Assembly (NCBI RefSeq): GCF_900115905.1
Contig: NZ_FOYD01000015.1
Span: forward strand, 1 to 59,190
Direction of reading: 5' to 3'
Origin: Halopseudomonas formosensis
GTDB lineage: Bacteria; Pseudomonadota; Gammaproteobacteria; Pseudomonadales; Pseudomonadaceae
DNA: 59,190 nucleotides
Part shown: positions 25,796 through 35,029 of the stretch, one piece after another
Numbering within the stretch: position 1 is the first letter of the stretch
Layout of the letters: every line of letters begins with the position of its first letter
Notes under the pieces: model-generated
Database searches by the model: none
Told to the model about the DNA's origin: nothing
The model's input: the letters and a program-made list of their open reading frames with translations, nothing else
Position numbers and translations under genes: made by a program

Positions 25796-28795
25796 ATGCG
25801 GCAGAATCTGAAGTCCCTGGCACTGGTGCTGCTCGTCACCGTGGTCGTTCTGAACCTGTTCATGTTCGGGCTGCTGTCCTATACCCTCAACGCGTCCTAC
25901 CAGCGCACCATCGATCAGGTGCGTACCAATGTCACCAACCTGGCACTGATGATGGACCACAGCATCACCGGCGCTGCCCGGGAAATCGTGCTGGTGGTCG
26001 AGGAGCTGCAGTACTACCTCGATCGCGAGCTGGCAGCCGGCCGCCAGCTCCCCCCGGAGGAACTGCGCCAGCTGGTCCGGGACCGGGAGGGCTGGATCGG
26101 TCACATCGCCCGCCTGCACATTTCCGATGCCGACGGGCTGGTCATGTCCGCGCCCCCCGAATACCGCGAGCGGCTGGGTTTCGCCCAGCTGGATGCCTTC
26201 CATCAGCTGCGCGAGAACCCCGATCTGGAACAGGTCATCACCCATCTGGTACGCAGTCCCATCTCCGAGGACTGGGTGCTGGTGTGCCTGCGCCGCTACA
26301 ACCTCCCCGATGGCCGATTCGGTGGTGTGGTGGCCGCTGCGGTTGACGCCAGCTACTTCGTCGGTTTGCTGTCGGATCTGGACCTGGGCCCCCATGGCAT
26401 TGCCCTGATCCGGGATCTGGACAGGCGACTGGTCGCCCGGCATCCGCCGCTGGATGCGCCACCCGGCCAGACCGGCGCCATCGGCGGGTCACGGGAATTG
26501 ACGGCGCTCATGGACGCCGGTGTCGCCACGGGACTGTTCTACAGCCAGGGCACGGCCGACGGCATTCCCCGCACCGACGCCTTCCGGCGACTGGAGCAGC
26601 TGCCGGTAGTCGTGGTCGCCGGCCTGGGTGAAGCCGACTACATGGCGATCTGGCGCCATGACCGCAACAAGGCCATCGGGCTGGGCCTGCTGTTCTTCCT
26701 GGTAACCACGCTGGGAGCCCAGCTGCTCTGGCGTCAGGTGAGGACCAGCTACCGGGCCAACCGGCGCAGCCGCATGCTGCTGCAACACGCCAGTGACGGC
26801 ATCCACATCCTCGACGAGTACGGCCGGCTGCTGGAGGCCAGTGATTCCTTCTACCGAATGCTCGGTTACCGCCCCGCGGGCCCGATACGCCCGCTGGTGG
26901 AAAACTGGGACGCCTGGCACAGCCCGCAGGAAATCCGCAGCCTGGTGCGGGGCACCCTGCGCTACCAGCGTGGACGGATCTTCGAAAGTCGCTTCCGTCA
27001 CCGGGATGGGCATGATTTCCCGGTGGAAGTCACCAGTGTCCCGCTGGAGATCGACGGCCAGCCGCTGGTGTTCAACGCGGCCCGGGACATTACCGAGCGC
27101 AAGAAGGTCGAGGAGGAGCTGCGTATTGCCGCCCGCGCCTTCGAATCCCAGGTGGGCATGCTGATCACCGATGCCGATCTGCGCATCCTGCGCTGCAACG
27201 AGGCCTTCAGCCGCATCACCGGTTATCAGCTGCAGGATATCGTCGGTCGCAAGCCCAGCCTGCTGCAGTCGGGTCGGCACGACAAGTCCTTCTACGAGGC
27301 CATGTGGCACGGGTTGAACACCCAGGGTTCCTGGCAGGGTGAGATCTGGAACAAGCGCAAGAACGGTGAGGTTTATCCCCAGTTGCTGTCGATCGGCACC
27401 GTGCGCAACGAAGCCGGGGAAACCACCCACTACGTTGCATCCCTGTCGGACATCTCGGCGCGCAAGGCCACCGAGGAGCAGATGCGCACCCTGGCCTTCT
27501 ACGACTCGCTGACCAAGCTGCCGAACCGCCGACTGTTCCTCGAGCGCCTGGAACATGCCTACGCCGCCGTCCAGCGGCTGCATACCTTCGGTGCGCTGCT
27601 GGTAGTGGATCTGGACAATTTCAAGACCCTCAACGATACCGAGGGTCATACCGCCGGCGACCTGCTGCTGGAACAGGTGGCCAATCGACTGGTGGCCTGC
27701 GTACCCCATCAGGAGGCCGTGGCGCGCCTGGGCGGTGACGAGTTCGTGGTACTGCTGGACAACCTCAGCGCCGATCAGGTCGAAGCGGCACGCCAGGCGG
27801 AAAAGGTCGCACAGGATGCGCTGGCGGCGCTGAGCCGGCCCTATCAGCTGGACCAGGCCGAGTACCGCGGGTCCGCCAGCATCGGCATCACCCTGTTCGG
27901 CTCGGGGGAATCCCAGTCCGCCGCCGAGGTGCTGCGCAACGCGCATCTGGCCATGTCACAGGCCAAGATCAGCGGCAGCAGCGGCTGGTGCTTCTTCGAT
28001 ACCAGCATGCCCGAGCAGGTGCGCGAACGCAGCGAGATCGATGCGGGTCTACGCATCGCCCTGGAACAGGACCAGTTTGTCCTGCACTACCAGCCACAGG
28101 TGGATGATGACGGTCGCATCCTGGGTGCCGAAGCGCTGGTGCGCTGGCTGCACCCGCAGCAGGGCATGATCTCCCCCGGGCGCTTCGTGCCGATCGCCGA
28201 ACAGAACGGGCTGATACTGCCGCTCGGCAACTGGGTGCTCTGGGCCGCCTGCCGGCAGCTGGCCCACTGGGCGGATGACCCGCGCCTGGCACACCTGACC
28301 CTGGCGGTGAACGTCAGCGCCAACCAGCTGGCTCAGGCCGACTTCGTCGACCGGGTACTGGCCGCCCTGACCGAGACCGGCGCCCCGGCGAAGCGACTGA
28401 AGCTGGAGCTGACCGAGAGCGCCCTGGCGCAGGAGATAGAAAGCGTCATCGACAAGATGAACCAGCTCAAGGAGCACGGCGTCAGCTTCTCGCTGGACGA
28501 CTTCGGCACCGGCTACTCCTCGCTGAACTACCTGAACCGGCTGCCGCTGGATCAGCTGAAGATCGACCAGAGTTTCGTGCAAGGCATGCTGCAGGATACC
28601 AACAGCGCTGAAATCGCCCAGATGATCGTGCTACTGGCCGAACGCATGGGGTTGTCGGTACTGGCCGAGGGCGTGGAGACCCCGGACCAGCAGGTTGCCC
28701 TGCAGAAGCGCGGCTGTCACCAGTTCCAGGGCTATCTGTTCGGCAGGCCCATGCCGGTGGAGGAGTTCGAGCGGATGCTGCTGGGCCGGGACTGA
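25796..28795 (+). CDS. dCache-like sensor PAS-PAS-GGDEF-EAL cyclic di-GMP enzyme (999 aa)
   Basis: A membrane span (about 8-30), a roughly 250-residue periplasmic sensor of Cache type and a second span (about 297-317) precede two PAS domains (about 325-440 and 445-565). The GGDEF domain (about 568-735) starts YDSLTKLPNRR with intact RLGGDEF, but the four residues at the I-site position are PHQE instead of RxxD, so product inhibition through that site should be lost. The EAL domain (about 745-995) keeps EALVRW, NVSANQL, ELTES, DDFGTGYSS, KIDQSF and EGVET and so looks catalytically complete. Likely a bifunctional or net phosphodiesterase enzyme at the inner membrane. Confidence 0.88.
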   Translation: MRQNLKSLALVLLVTVVVLNLFMFGLLSYTLNASYQRTIDQVRTNVTNLALMMDHSITGAAREIVLVVEELQYYLDRELAAGRQLPPEELRQLVRDREGWIGHIARLHISDADGLVMSAPPEYRERLGFAQLDAFHQLRENPDLEQVITHLVRSPISEDWVLVCLRRYNLPDGRFGGVVAAAVDASYFVGLLSDLDLGPHGIALIRDLDRRLVARHPPLDAPPGQTGAIGGSRELTALMDAGVATGLFYSQGTADGIPRTDAFRRLEQLPVVVVAGLGEADYMAIWRHDRNKAIGLGLLFFLVTTLGAQLLWRQVRTSYRANRRSRMLLQHASDGIHILDEYGRLLEASDSFYRMLGYRPAGPIRPLVENWDAWHSPQEIRSLVRGTLRYQRGRIFESRFRHRDGHDFPVEVTSVPLEIDGQPLVFNAARDITERKKVEEELRIAARAFESQVGMLITDADLRILRCNEAFSRITGYQLQDIVGRKPSLLQSGRHDKSFYEAMWHGLNTQGSWQGEIWNKRKNGEVYPQLLSIGTVRNEAGETTHYVASLSDISARKATEEQMRTLAFYDSLTKLPNRRLFLERLEHAYAAVQRLHTFGALLVVDLDNFKTLNDTEGHTAGDLLLEQVANRLVACVPHQEAVARLGGDEFVVLLDNLSADQVEAARQAEKVAQDALAALSRPYQLDQAEYRGSASIGITLFGSGESQSAAEVLRNAHLAMSQAKISGSSGWCFFDTSMPEQVRERSEIDAGLRIALEQDQFVLHYQPQVDDDGRILGAEALVRWLHPQQGMISPGRFVPIAEQNGLILPLGNWVLWAACRQLAHWADDPRLAHLTLAVNVSANQLAQADFVDRVLAALTETGAPAKRLKLELTESALAQEIESVIDKMNQLKEHGVSFSLDDFGTGYSSLNYLNRLPLDQLKIDQSFVQGMLQDTNSAEIAQMIVLLAERMGLSVLAEGVETPDQQVALQKRGCHQFQGYLFGRPMPVEEFERMLLGRD

Positions 28796-28808
28796 CCCGG
28801 CCCGCAGA

Positions 28809-30197
28809 TCAGACAGTGCGGGAGAAACGCCCCTTCTGCCCGGTGCCCAGATAGGCGTCGAAGGCCATGGCGACGTTGCGCAGCATCAGCTTGCCCTCCG
28901 GCAGCAGCACCAGCCCATCCTCATTGATGGCCACCAGCCCATCCGCCAGTGGCTCCTCCAGCTGGGCCAGGGCATCGGCGAAATACGCCCTGAAGTCGAT
29001 CTGGTAGCGGTCCTCGAACTTGCCGAAGTCGATCCGCTCCTGGCACATCAGGTCCAGTATCACTTCCCTGCGCAAACGGTCATCCTCGGTCAGGGTGTAG
29101 CCACGCTGGATGGGCAGCAGCCCCTCGTTGAGGCGCGCATAGTACTGGGACAGCTCCTTCACGCTCTGACTGTAGGTGTTGTGCACCTTGCCGATGGAGG
29201 ACACGCCGATACCGATCAGATCGCAGTCGGCGCGGGTGGAATACCCCTGGAAGTTGCGTTGCAGGGTACCGTTTTCCCGGGCCAGTACCAGCTCGTCGTC
29301 CGGCAGGGCAAAGTGGTCCATGCCGATGTAGACGTATCCGGCTGCGGTCAGCCGGGCAATGGTCAGCTCCAGCAGTTCGAGCTTGCGCTCCGGTGGCGGC
29401 ATGTCCTGGGGTCGGATCAGTTTCTGCGCGCGCACCAGCTCCGGCAGATGGGCATAGCTGTAGGCAGCGATGCGGTCGGGGCGCATGTCGATGATCTTGC
29501 TCAGGGTGGCATCGAAGCTTTGCACCGTCTGCAGCGGCAGGCCGTAGATCAGGTCCACGCTGACCGACCTGAATCTGGCCTCCCGCGCCGCCCTGACCAG
29601 CTCCCGGGTCTGTTCCTCGCTCTGCAGCCGGTTGACCGCGGCCTGCACCGCCTCATCGAAGTCCTGCACGCCGAAGCTCAGGCGGTTGAAGCCCAGTGCC
29701 CGCAACTGGTGGATCTGCACCGGCGCAACAGTACGTGGGTCAACCTCCAGGGAGAACTCATGCTCGTCACTGTCATCCAGATTGAAGTGCTCGCGCAGGC
29801 TGTCCATCAGCTCGGCCAATTGCTCGCTGGTCAGATAGGTCGGGGTGCCGCCACCCAGATGCAGCTGGGTCAGCTTGCGGGACCTGTCGAAAAGCGCCCC
29901 CTGCATGGCGATCTCGCGCTTGAGGTACTCCAGATACTCCACTGCACGCTCGGTCTTGTGGGTGATGATCTTGTTGCAGGCGCAGTAGTAGCAGAGGCTC
30001 TTGCAGAAGGGGATATGAATGTAGACCGACAGGTTCTTCGGCGCCGCCTCGGCATTGCTGGCCTTGGCCGCCGCCACATAATCATCCATGGCAAAGGCCT
30101 GGTGAAACTGGGGCGCAGTGGGATAGGAGGTGTACCTCGGGCCCGGGCGGTCGTATTTCTCGATCAGGGCACGGTCGAAGGTGATGTTCTGGGTCAT
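28809..30197 (-). CDS. hemN: Oxygen-independent coproporphyrinogen III oxidase HemN (462 aa)
   Basis: A radical-SAM enzyme that decarboxylates coproporphyrinogen III to protoporphyrinogen IX without oxygen in heme synthesis. PRYTSYPTAPQF near residue 20 and the cluster motif C65-KSL-C69-YY-C72-A-C74 are the HemN hallmarks, followed by HLGGGTPTYL. The length equals that of E. coli HemN. It is cytosolic. The promoter region upstream (30254-30295) carries an Anr/FNR box in class II position, which agrees with the known anaerobic induction of hemN in pseudomonads. The GGDEF-EAL gene ends 13 bases from its stop, convergently. Confidence 0.95.
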   Translation of the reverse strand: MTQNITFDRALIEKYDRPGPRYTSYPTAPQFHQAFAMDDYVAAAKASNAEAAPKNLSVYIHIPFCKSLCYYCACNKIITHKTERAVEYLEYLKREIAMQGALFDRSRKLTQLHLGGGTPTYLTSEQLAELMDSLREHFNLDDSDEHEFSLEVDPRTVAPVQIHQLRALGFNRLSFGVQDFDEAVQAAVNRLQSEEQTRELVRAAREARFRSVSVDLIYGLPLQTVQSFDATLSKIIDMRPDRIAAYSYAHLPELVRAQKLIRPQDMPPPERKLELLELTIARLTAAGYVYIGMDHFALPDDELVLARENGTLQRNFQGYSTRADCDLIGIGVSSIGKVHNTYSQSVKELSQYYARLNEGLLPIQRGYTLTEDDRLRREVILDLMCQERIDFGKFEDRYQIDFRAYFADALAQLEEPLADGLVAINEDGLVLLPEGKLMLRNVAMAFDAYLGTGQKGRFSRTV

Positions 30198-30253
30198 GGG
30201 TCTCTCGCCCTCAATATTGCCGGGACAGAAAGCTCCGGCGCTCGCAAAGGGAA

Positions 30254-30295
30254 AGTGTAAGGCAAGCCACCACCCTTTGCATTGAGGCGAGTCAA
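30254..30295 (-). promoter_or_regulatory. hemN promoter with Anr/FNR-type box at -41.5
   Basis: TTGAGGCGAGTCAA (30282-30295) keeps both TTGA/TCAA half sites of the TTGAT-N4-ATCAA FNR/Anr consensus. On the minus strand a TACACT -10 hexamer occupies 30259-30254. A start site about seven bases after it, near 30247, puts the box centre (30288.5) 41.5 bases upstream, the class II activator position. The hemN ATG is 50 bases further on. Confidence 0.72.
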
Positions 30296-30311
30296 GAACA
30301 GCGCGGATTAA

Positions 30312-30908
30312 CTATTCCGCGCGCAGCCCGAACATGATCGAATGGGCCTGCTCCTCGCCCACCGCGACCACCACACCCTCGCGGGCATAGATCCAGGCCT
30401 CGCCCTGCTCCACCGGCATCTGCCAGTCGGGCTGGCCGAAGGTGGCAATGATGCGCACCAGCTTGAGCGGCTGTTCCGGAATCAGGCTCAGGCGCTCCAC
30501 CGGGTAGTCGGCCAGGGCGCGGCCGATATCGGTACCCACCGGCTGGTCAGGCATGTCGGCACGCCAGCCCCGGGCCTGCACCAGCGAGGCGGTCTGCTGT
30601 GGGTCCAGGGCAATGCTGGCAGTCACCTCCCATGGCTGACGCTCGGCCTCCAGCGAATGGCGACTGACCAGACGCGGCTCACCATCGGCACTGATCATCC
30701 ACAACCGGCCCTCGCCCAGCACCGCGGACAGGTCGCCGAGTGTCAGCGAGCCGTTGCGCAGGGGAGCCCAGAGGCTGGCCTGATACTCCGGCTGCCAGCT
30801 CAGGGGCTGGGTGGCCTCCCGCTCCTGCCACCACTGGTCCAGGGCGAGGATGGTGAGCACTATCGCCGCCAGCAGGGTGCCGACACGCAGGGCCAATCTC
30901 GGATTCAT
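30312..30908 (-). CDS. Membrane-anchored protein of unknown function (198 aa)
   Basis: The start at 30908 (MNPRLALRVGTLL) is supported by AGAGGA just upstream; an in-frame ATG eight codons earlier lacks a ribosome site. The first 30 residues give one membrane span (VGTLLAAIVLTILALDQWW), so the rest is probably periplasmic. The remainder (ASLWAPLRNGSLTLGDLSAV..., ending SIMFGLRAE) matches no family I recognise; beta-rich with a repeated Trp pattern. It lies after the rpoH terminator, so a separate promoter or read-through would be needed, and before hemN in the same direction. Confidence 0.65.
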   Translation of the reverse strand: MNPRLALRVGTLLAAIVLTILALDQWWQEREATQPLSWQPEYQASLWAPLRNGSLTLGDLSAVLGEGRLWMISADGEPRLVSRHSLEAERQPWEVTASIALDPQQTASLVQARGWRADMPDQPVGTDIGRALADYPVERLSLIPEQPLKLVRIIATFGQPDWQMPVEQGEAWIYAREGVVVAVGEEQAHSIMFGLRAE

Positions 30909-30925
30909 GCAATTCCTCTTTGCCA

Positions 30926-30955
30926 AAAACAAAGGGGCATCCCACTGGATGCCCC
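30926..30955 (-). terminator. Intrinsic terminator of rpoH
   Basis: On the minus strand GGGGCATCC (30955-30947) pairs with GGATGCCCC (30942-30934) around a four-base loop and is followed by TTTGTTTTT. This is a textbook Rho-independent terminator 20 bases after the rpoH stop codon. Confidence 0.9.
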
Positions 30956-30974
30956 TGTATGCCGTCCGACCCGA

Positions 30975-31838
30975 TCAGGCCGCGTCGTCAACGTCGATGT
31001 GCTTCTTGAGCTTGGTCATCGCGTTCTTCTCCAGCTGCCGGATCCGCTCCGCGGAGACCTGATACTTGGCCGCCAGCTCGTGCAGGGTGGCCTTTTCCTC
31101 GGCCAGCCAGCGCTGGTAGAGGATATCCCGGCTGCGTTCATCCAGCTGGGCCAGGCCCTGCTGCAGCTGCTGGGTGGAGCTGTCGCTCCAGTCGGCGTTC
31201 TCCAGCTGCACCGCCGGATCGTAACGCTTGTCTTCCAGATAGTGCACAGGGGCGTAGCTGGCGTCGTCATCGTCGTCATCGGCGCCGTCGAATCCGAGGT
31301 CCTGACCATAGAGGCGGCTCTCCATCTCGCGCACCTCGCGGGCCGCCACGCCCAGATCCTCGGCCACGGCGTTGACCTCGTCATGGGTCAGCCAGGCCAG
31401 CTTCTTCTTCGCGCTGCGCAGGTTGAAGAACAGCTTGCGCTGGGCCTTGGTGGTAGCCACCTTGACGATGCGCCAGTTGCGCAGGATGAATTCGTGGATC
31501 TCGGCGCGGATCCAGTGCACGGCGAAGGACACCAGGCGCACACCCATTTCCGGGTTGAAGCGCTTGACCGCCTTCATCAGGCCGACGTTGCCTTCCTGGA
31601 TCAGGTCGGCCTGGGCCAGGCCGTAGCCGGCATAGCTGCGGGCGATATGCACTACGAAACGCAGGTGCGACATGACCAGCTGACGGGCTGCGTCCAGATC
31701 TTCTTGATAGTACAAACGGTCAGCCAGCTCGCGCTCTTCCTCGATACTCAGTACCGGGATGCTGCTTACGGTCTGAACATAGGCCTCCAGGTTGGCACCT
31801 GGCGAAAGGTTATGTACGGGCTGCAAAGCAGTGCTCAT
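30975..31838 (-). CDS. rpoH: RNA polymerase sigma-32 factor RpoH (287 aa)
   Basis: The heat-shock sigma factor. Region 2 has [37 protein letters not shown] and [19 protein letters not shown]. The RpoH-specific box is [10 protein letters not shown]. Region 4 ends with [18 protein letters not shown]. The start at 31838 ([20 protein letters not shown]) gives the usual length; the open frame upstream adds 27 residues that do not fit the family. Between regions 3 and 4 there is an acidic loop with six aspartates in a row, longer than but comparable to the acidic loop in E. coli RpoH. Gene order downstream of ftsX is typical of gammaproteobacteria. A terminator follows. Confidence 0.97.
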   Translation of the reverse strand: MSTALQPVHNLSPGANLEAYVQTVSSIPVLSIEEERELADRLYYQEDLDAARQLVMSHLRFVVHIARSYAGYGLAQADLIQEGNVGLMKAVKRFNPEMGVRLVSFAVHWIRAEIHEFILRNWRIVKVATTKAQRKLFFNLRSAKKKLAWLTHDEVNAVAEDLGVAAREVREMESRLYGQDLGFDGADDDDDDASYAPVHYLEDKRYDPAVQLENADWSDSSTQQLQQGLAQLDERSRDILYQRWLAEEKATLHELAAKYQVSAERIRQLEKNAMTKLKKHIDVDDAA

Positions 31839-31922
31839 GTTTGGACTCCAGAAAATTCGTAAGACCGTTTCACGTCCGGTCGGGACGGGCCGGTAGCGCC
31901 TGGGCGCTTTGGCCGACACCGC

Positions 31923-31966
31923 AGTGTATCACTCAGGGCTCTGACAGGGAATGCTCGGAAAAGTTC
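31923..31966 (-). promoter_or_regulatory. rpoH promoter region: sigma-E/AlgU-type promoter plus extended -10 sigma-70 promoter
   Basis: On the minus strand GAACTT (31966-31961), a 16-base spacer and TCAGA (31944-31940) match the sigma-E/AlgU consensus GAACTT-N16-TCTGA with one mismatch. AlgU control of rpoH is established in P. aeruginosa. A second candidate, TGATACACT (31931-31923), is an extended -10 element with only a weak -35 (TTCCCT, 31951-31946). Both lie between the ftsX stop and the rpoH start, leaving a leader of about 80-95 bases with a small GC hairpin. Confidence 0.65.
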
Positions 31967-32019
31967 CGCAACACCCCGATCAATCCCTTTAAAATCAACC
32001 AGTTACCCGATTCCATCGG

Positions 32020-33030
32020 TTACTGTGGCTGAATCTCGCGGATATGCCGACCTACGGCCAGCCAGGCACCGGCCAGGCCCAGCAGCATGGCCGCGGCCAG
32101 CAGCGTCAGGCCATCGATGACCGGCATGCCGCTCAGTACGAAGTCGCTCTGATAGAGACTGGCCACCTCGCGTACAGTGACATTCAGCCAGCTCAGGCCG
32201 GCAATCAGCAGCAGCCAGGCCAGTGCCCCGGCCAGTATGCCGTAATAGACCCCAAGGTACAGGAAGGGACGACGCACGAAGGCATCGGTGCCGCCCACCA
32301 GTTTCACTACCAGGATCTCCTCGCGGCGACTCTCGATCGCCAGGCGGATGGTGTTGGCCATGACCAGCAACATGGCGATGATCAGCAATATCGTCAGCCC
32401 GCCGGTGAAGCGCTCGAACATCTTCAGCACCGCGGTCAGCCGCTCGACCCACAGCAGGTCGATCTGCACCTCGTCGACGCCGGGCAGCTGTGCCAGCTGA
32501 TCACGCAGTGGCCGCAGGGCCGAGGAGCCGCCTTCGATACTCTCGGGCATCACCAGTATCACGTTCGGCAGCGGGTTGTAGGCCAGCTGCTGCAGGGCCT
32601 CGCCCAGCCCGGAGTGCTGCTGGAATTCCGCCAGCGCCAGCTCCTTGTCCAGCAGCTGGGTGCTCGCCACACCGGGCAGCTCGTCGATCCTGCTCTGCAG
32701 TTGCCCGGCTTCGGCGGCATCCACCTCGTCTTCAATGTAGACCGACAGCTGGGCCGCGCGCTGCCAGTCGATGCCCAGTTGCTCGACCTGGTCGATCAGT
32801 ACCGCCAGCCCCATGGGCAGGGCCAGCACTATGCTCATCACCAGCACTATCATCAGGGTGCTGAAGGGGGCATCGGTAACCCGGTGCAGGGCCAGGCGGG
32901 CGCTGTCCCTGTGGCTGTTGGCCCAGCTGCGCAGCGGGTGGCGCCAGCTGTGCCGGGAGCGGGCCGCACCGCTGGCGGCCTTGCCCTGGCGCTTGTCAGC
33001 TGCCTTGTTCTGGTTCTGATTGGTGGCCAT
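32020..33030 (-). CDS. ftsX: Cell division protein FtsX (336 aa)
   Basis: A permease-like partner of FtsE. A basic N-terminal tail (residues 1-50) precedes four membrane spans: one near 60-82, then three in the C-terminal third (about 210-325). The extracellular loop between the first two starts IDQVEQLGIDWQRAAQ and carries LSVYIEDEVDAAEAGQ; in the family this loop activates septal peptidoglycan hydrolases through EnvC-like partners. The ATG lies one base after the ftsE stop, so the genes are translationally linked. Confidence 0.95.
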   Translation of the reverse strand: MATNQNQNKAADKRQGKAASGAARSRHSWRHPLRSWANSHRDSARLALHRVTDAPFSTLMIVLVMSIVLALPMGLAVLIDQVEQLGIDWQRAAQLSVYIEDEVDAAEAGQLQSRIDELPGVASTQLLDKELALAEFQQHSGLGEALQQLAYNPLPNVILVMPESIEGGSSALRPLRDQLAQLPGVDEVQIDLLWVERLTAVLKMFERFTGGLTILLIIAMLLVMANTIRLAIESRREEILVVKLVGGTDAFVRRPFLYLGVYYGILAGALAWLLLIAGLSWLNVTVREVASLYQSDFVLSGMPVIDGLTLLAAAMLLGLAGAWLAVGRHIREIQPQ

Positions 33031-33031
33031 C

Positions 33032-33694
33032 TCAGCTCCCGTCCGCCAGCAGTCGCCCTTCGCTGAGGGTCAGCATGCGGTGATCCAGCTTGGCAATCAG
33101 CGGCAGGTCGTGACTGGCAATGATCACGGTCACGCCGACCCGGTTGAAGTCCTCGAACAGGGCCATGATCTCCGCCGACAGCGCCGGGTCCAGGTTGCCG
33201 GTGGGCTCGTCGGCCAGCAGCAGCGCCGGCTTGTGCACCACCGCCCGGGCGATGCCGACCCGCTGCTGCTCCCCACCGGACAGGGCGATGGGGTAGAGGC
33301 TTTCCTTCTTCAACAGGCCGACCTTGTCCAGCGCCGCCCGCACCCGCCGGCCGATCTCGTCCTGCGGGGTACCATTGATGATCAGCGGCAGGGCGACGTT
33401 ATCGAACACGGTGCGGTCGAACAGCAGCTGGTGGTTCTGGAACACCACCCCGACCTGGCGACGCAGGTAGGGAATATCGTGACTGCGCAGGTCCTTGAGG
33501 TTCTGGCCACCGACGAAGACATGCCCGGAGCTCGGGCGCTCCATGCACATGATCAGCTTGAGCAGGGTGCTCTTGCCCGCCCCGGAGTGACCGGTGATGA
33601 ACACCATCTCCCCGGTGCGTATGTGAAAGCTCAGGTTGTCCAGCCCCTGATGACCGTTGGGATAGCGCTTGCTGACCTGGTCGAAGCGGATCAT
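33032..33694 (-). CDS. ftsE: Cell division ATP-binding protein FtsE (220 aa)
   Basis: A small ABC ATPase starting MIRFDQVSKRYPNGHQGLDN. Walker A is GHSGAGKST near residue 36, the signature is LSGGEQQRVGIARAVV, and Walker B is LLLADEPTGNLD. It drives FtsX at the divisome on the cytoplasmic face. Its ATG is four bases from the ftsY stop. Confidence 0.96.
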   Translation of the reverse strand: MIRFDQVSKRYPNGHQGLDNLSFHIRTGEMVFITGHSGAGKSTLLKLIMCMERPSSGHVFVGGQNLKDLRSHDIPYLRRQVGVVFQNHQLLFDRTVFDNVALPLIINGTPQDEIGRRVRAALDKVGLLKKESLYPIALSGGEQQRVGIARAVVHKPALLLADEPTGNLDPALSAEIMALFEDFNRVGVTVIIASHDLPLIAKLDHRMLTLSEGRLLADGS

Positions 33695-33697
33695 CGG

Positions 33698-34915
33698 TTA
33701 CTCGCGTCCGAACAGCGCCTTGACGAACTCCGGCGCGGTGAAGGGCCGCAGATCATCGATCTGCTCGCCCACGCCGATATAGCGGATCGGCAGGCCGAAC
33801 TGCTTGGCCAGCGCAAAGATCACGCCCCCCTTGGCGGTGCCGTCCAGCTTGGTCAGTACCAGGCCAGTGAGGTCCACCGCCTGATCGAACAGCCGGGTCT
33901 GGCTGATGGCGTTCTGCCCGGTGCCGGCATCCAGCACCAGCAGCACCTCGTGGGGTGCATCGGGGTCGAGCTTGGCCATGACCCGCTTGACCTTCCTCAG
34001 CTCGTCCATGAGGTTGTCCTTGTTGTGCAGACGCCCGGCGGTGTCGGCAATCAGCACGTCGGCACCGCGGGCCTGAGCGGCCTGCAGGGCATCGAACACC
34101 ACCGAGGCGGAGTCGGCGCCGGTGTGCTGCGCAATCACAGGAATATTGTTGCGCTCGCCCCACACCTGCAGCTGCTCGACTGCGGCGGCGCGGAAGGTAT
34201 CCCCGGCGGCGAGCATCACCTGCTTGCCCTCGCCCTGCAGGCGCTTGGCCAGCTTGCCGATGGTGGTGGTCTTGCCCACGCCGTTCACCCCCACCACCAG
34301 AATCACGTAGGGCTTCTTGCCGGCGTCCACCTGCAGCGGCTTGGCCACATCCGTCAGCAGGCGCTCCAGTTCGTTCTGCAATGCACGGTACAGGGCGTTG
34401 CGGTTGGACAGCTCGCGGCGGCGCACCCGCTGCTGCAGGGATTCCATGATCAGGGTGGTGGCCTCGATGCCGACATCGGCCATCAGCAGGCGGGTTTCCA
34501 TTTCCTCGAGCAGCTCGTCATCGATTTCCTTCTCGCCGAGGAACAGGTTGGCCATGCCTTCGCCAAGGTTGGCGCTGGTCTTGGACAGCCCGGCGCGCAT
34601 GCGCGCGAAGAAGCCCTTTGGCTCAGCGGCCGGCTGCTCCGCCGGCTCGGCGGGTGTCTGGGCCAGCCCCGAGAACAGCTCGGCGGCGGCCTGGCGCGCA
34701 CTCTGGTCATGGCTGCCGGTGGCGGCGGGCTTATCGGCGGGCTTCTCTTCGGTCACTGCCTCAGCCGGTGCGGGGGGCTGGGCAGGCGCCTCGCCAGGGG
34801 CGTCATCCCCCTTGCGGCGCATCCAGCCGAACAGGCCCTTGCGACCGCTCTTGCCGTCGTCACTGCGCTCGGGATCCTGCTGTGGATGTTCTGGCTTGTC
34901 TTTGGAACCAAACAT
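33698..34915 (-). CDS. ftsY: Signal recognition particle receptor FtsY (405 aa)
   Basis: The C-terminal NG domain has [16 protein letters not shown] (Lys near 215), [24 protein letters not shown] and [14 protein letters not shown], the SRP GTPase motifs. The N-terminal 120 residues form the charged, low-complexity A domain rich in Ala, Pro and Glu ([20 protein letters not shown]), which in FtsY assists membrane association. It receives SRP-ribosome complexes at the inner membrane. It is the first gene of ftsYEX and diverges from the M16 peptidase operon over 114 bases. Confidence 0.96.
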   Translation of the reverse strand: MFGSKDKPEHPQQDPERSDDGKSGRKGLFGWMRRKGDDAPGEAPAQPPAPAEAVTEEKPADKPAATGSHDQSARQAAAELFSGLAQTPAEPAEQPAAEPKGFFARMRAGLSKTSANLGEGMANLFLGEKEIDDELLEEMETRLLMADVGIEATTLIMESLQQRVRRRELSNRNALYRALQNELERLLTDVAKPLQVDAGKKPYVILVVGVNGVGKTTTIGKLAKRLQGEGKQVMLAAGDTFRAAAVEQLQVWGERNNIPVIAQHTGADSASVVFDALQAAQARGADVLIADTAGRLHNKDNLMDELRKVKRVMAKLDPDAPHEVLLVLDAGTGQNAISQTRLFDQAVDLTGLVLTKLDGTAKGGVIFALAKQFGLPIRYIGVGEQIDDLRPFTAPEFVKALFGRE

Positions 34916-35029
34916 TGACTGTCACTATCTGAGTCTGGCGCTGGCGTTCGGGCTCCCCCTTGGCCTGCGCGTGGAAGGTTGGGTTATCCTACCCCACTTC
35001 AGCGACCCTCGTAAGCCACAGGATCCAAC

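Noticed and set aside
31250..31285. Run of six aspartate codons in rpoH as an unusual insertion
   Set aside because: RpoH proteins, including that of E. coli, have an acidic loop at this place, so it is only a variant of a normal feature.
33020..34918. 632-codon plus-strand frame across ftsE and ftsY
   Set aside because: It spans two real minus-strand genes and their junction and lacks any known motif.
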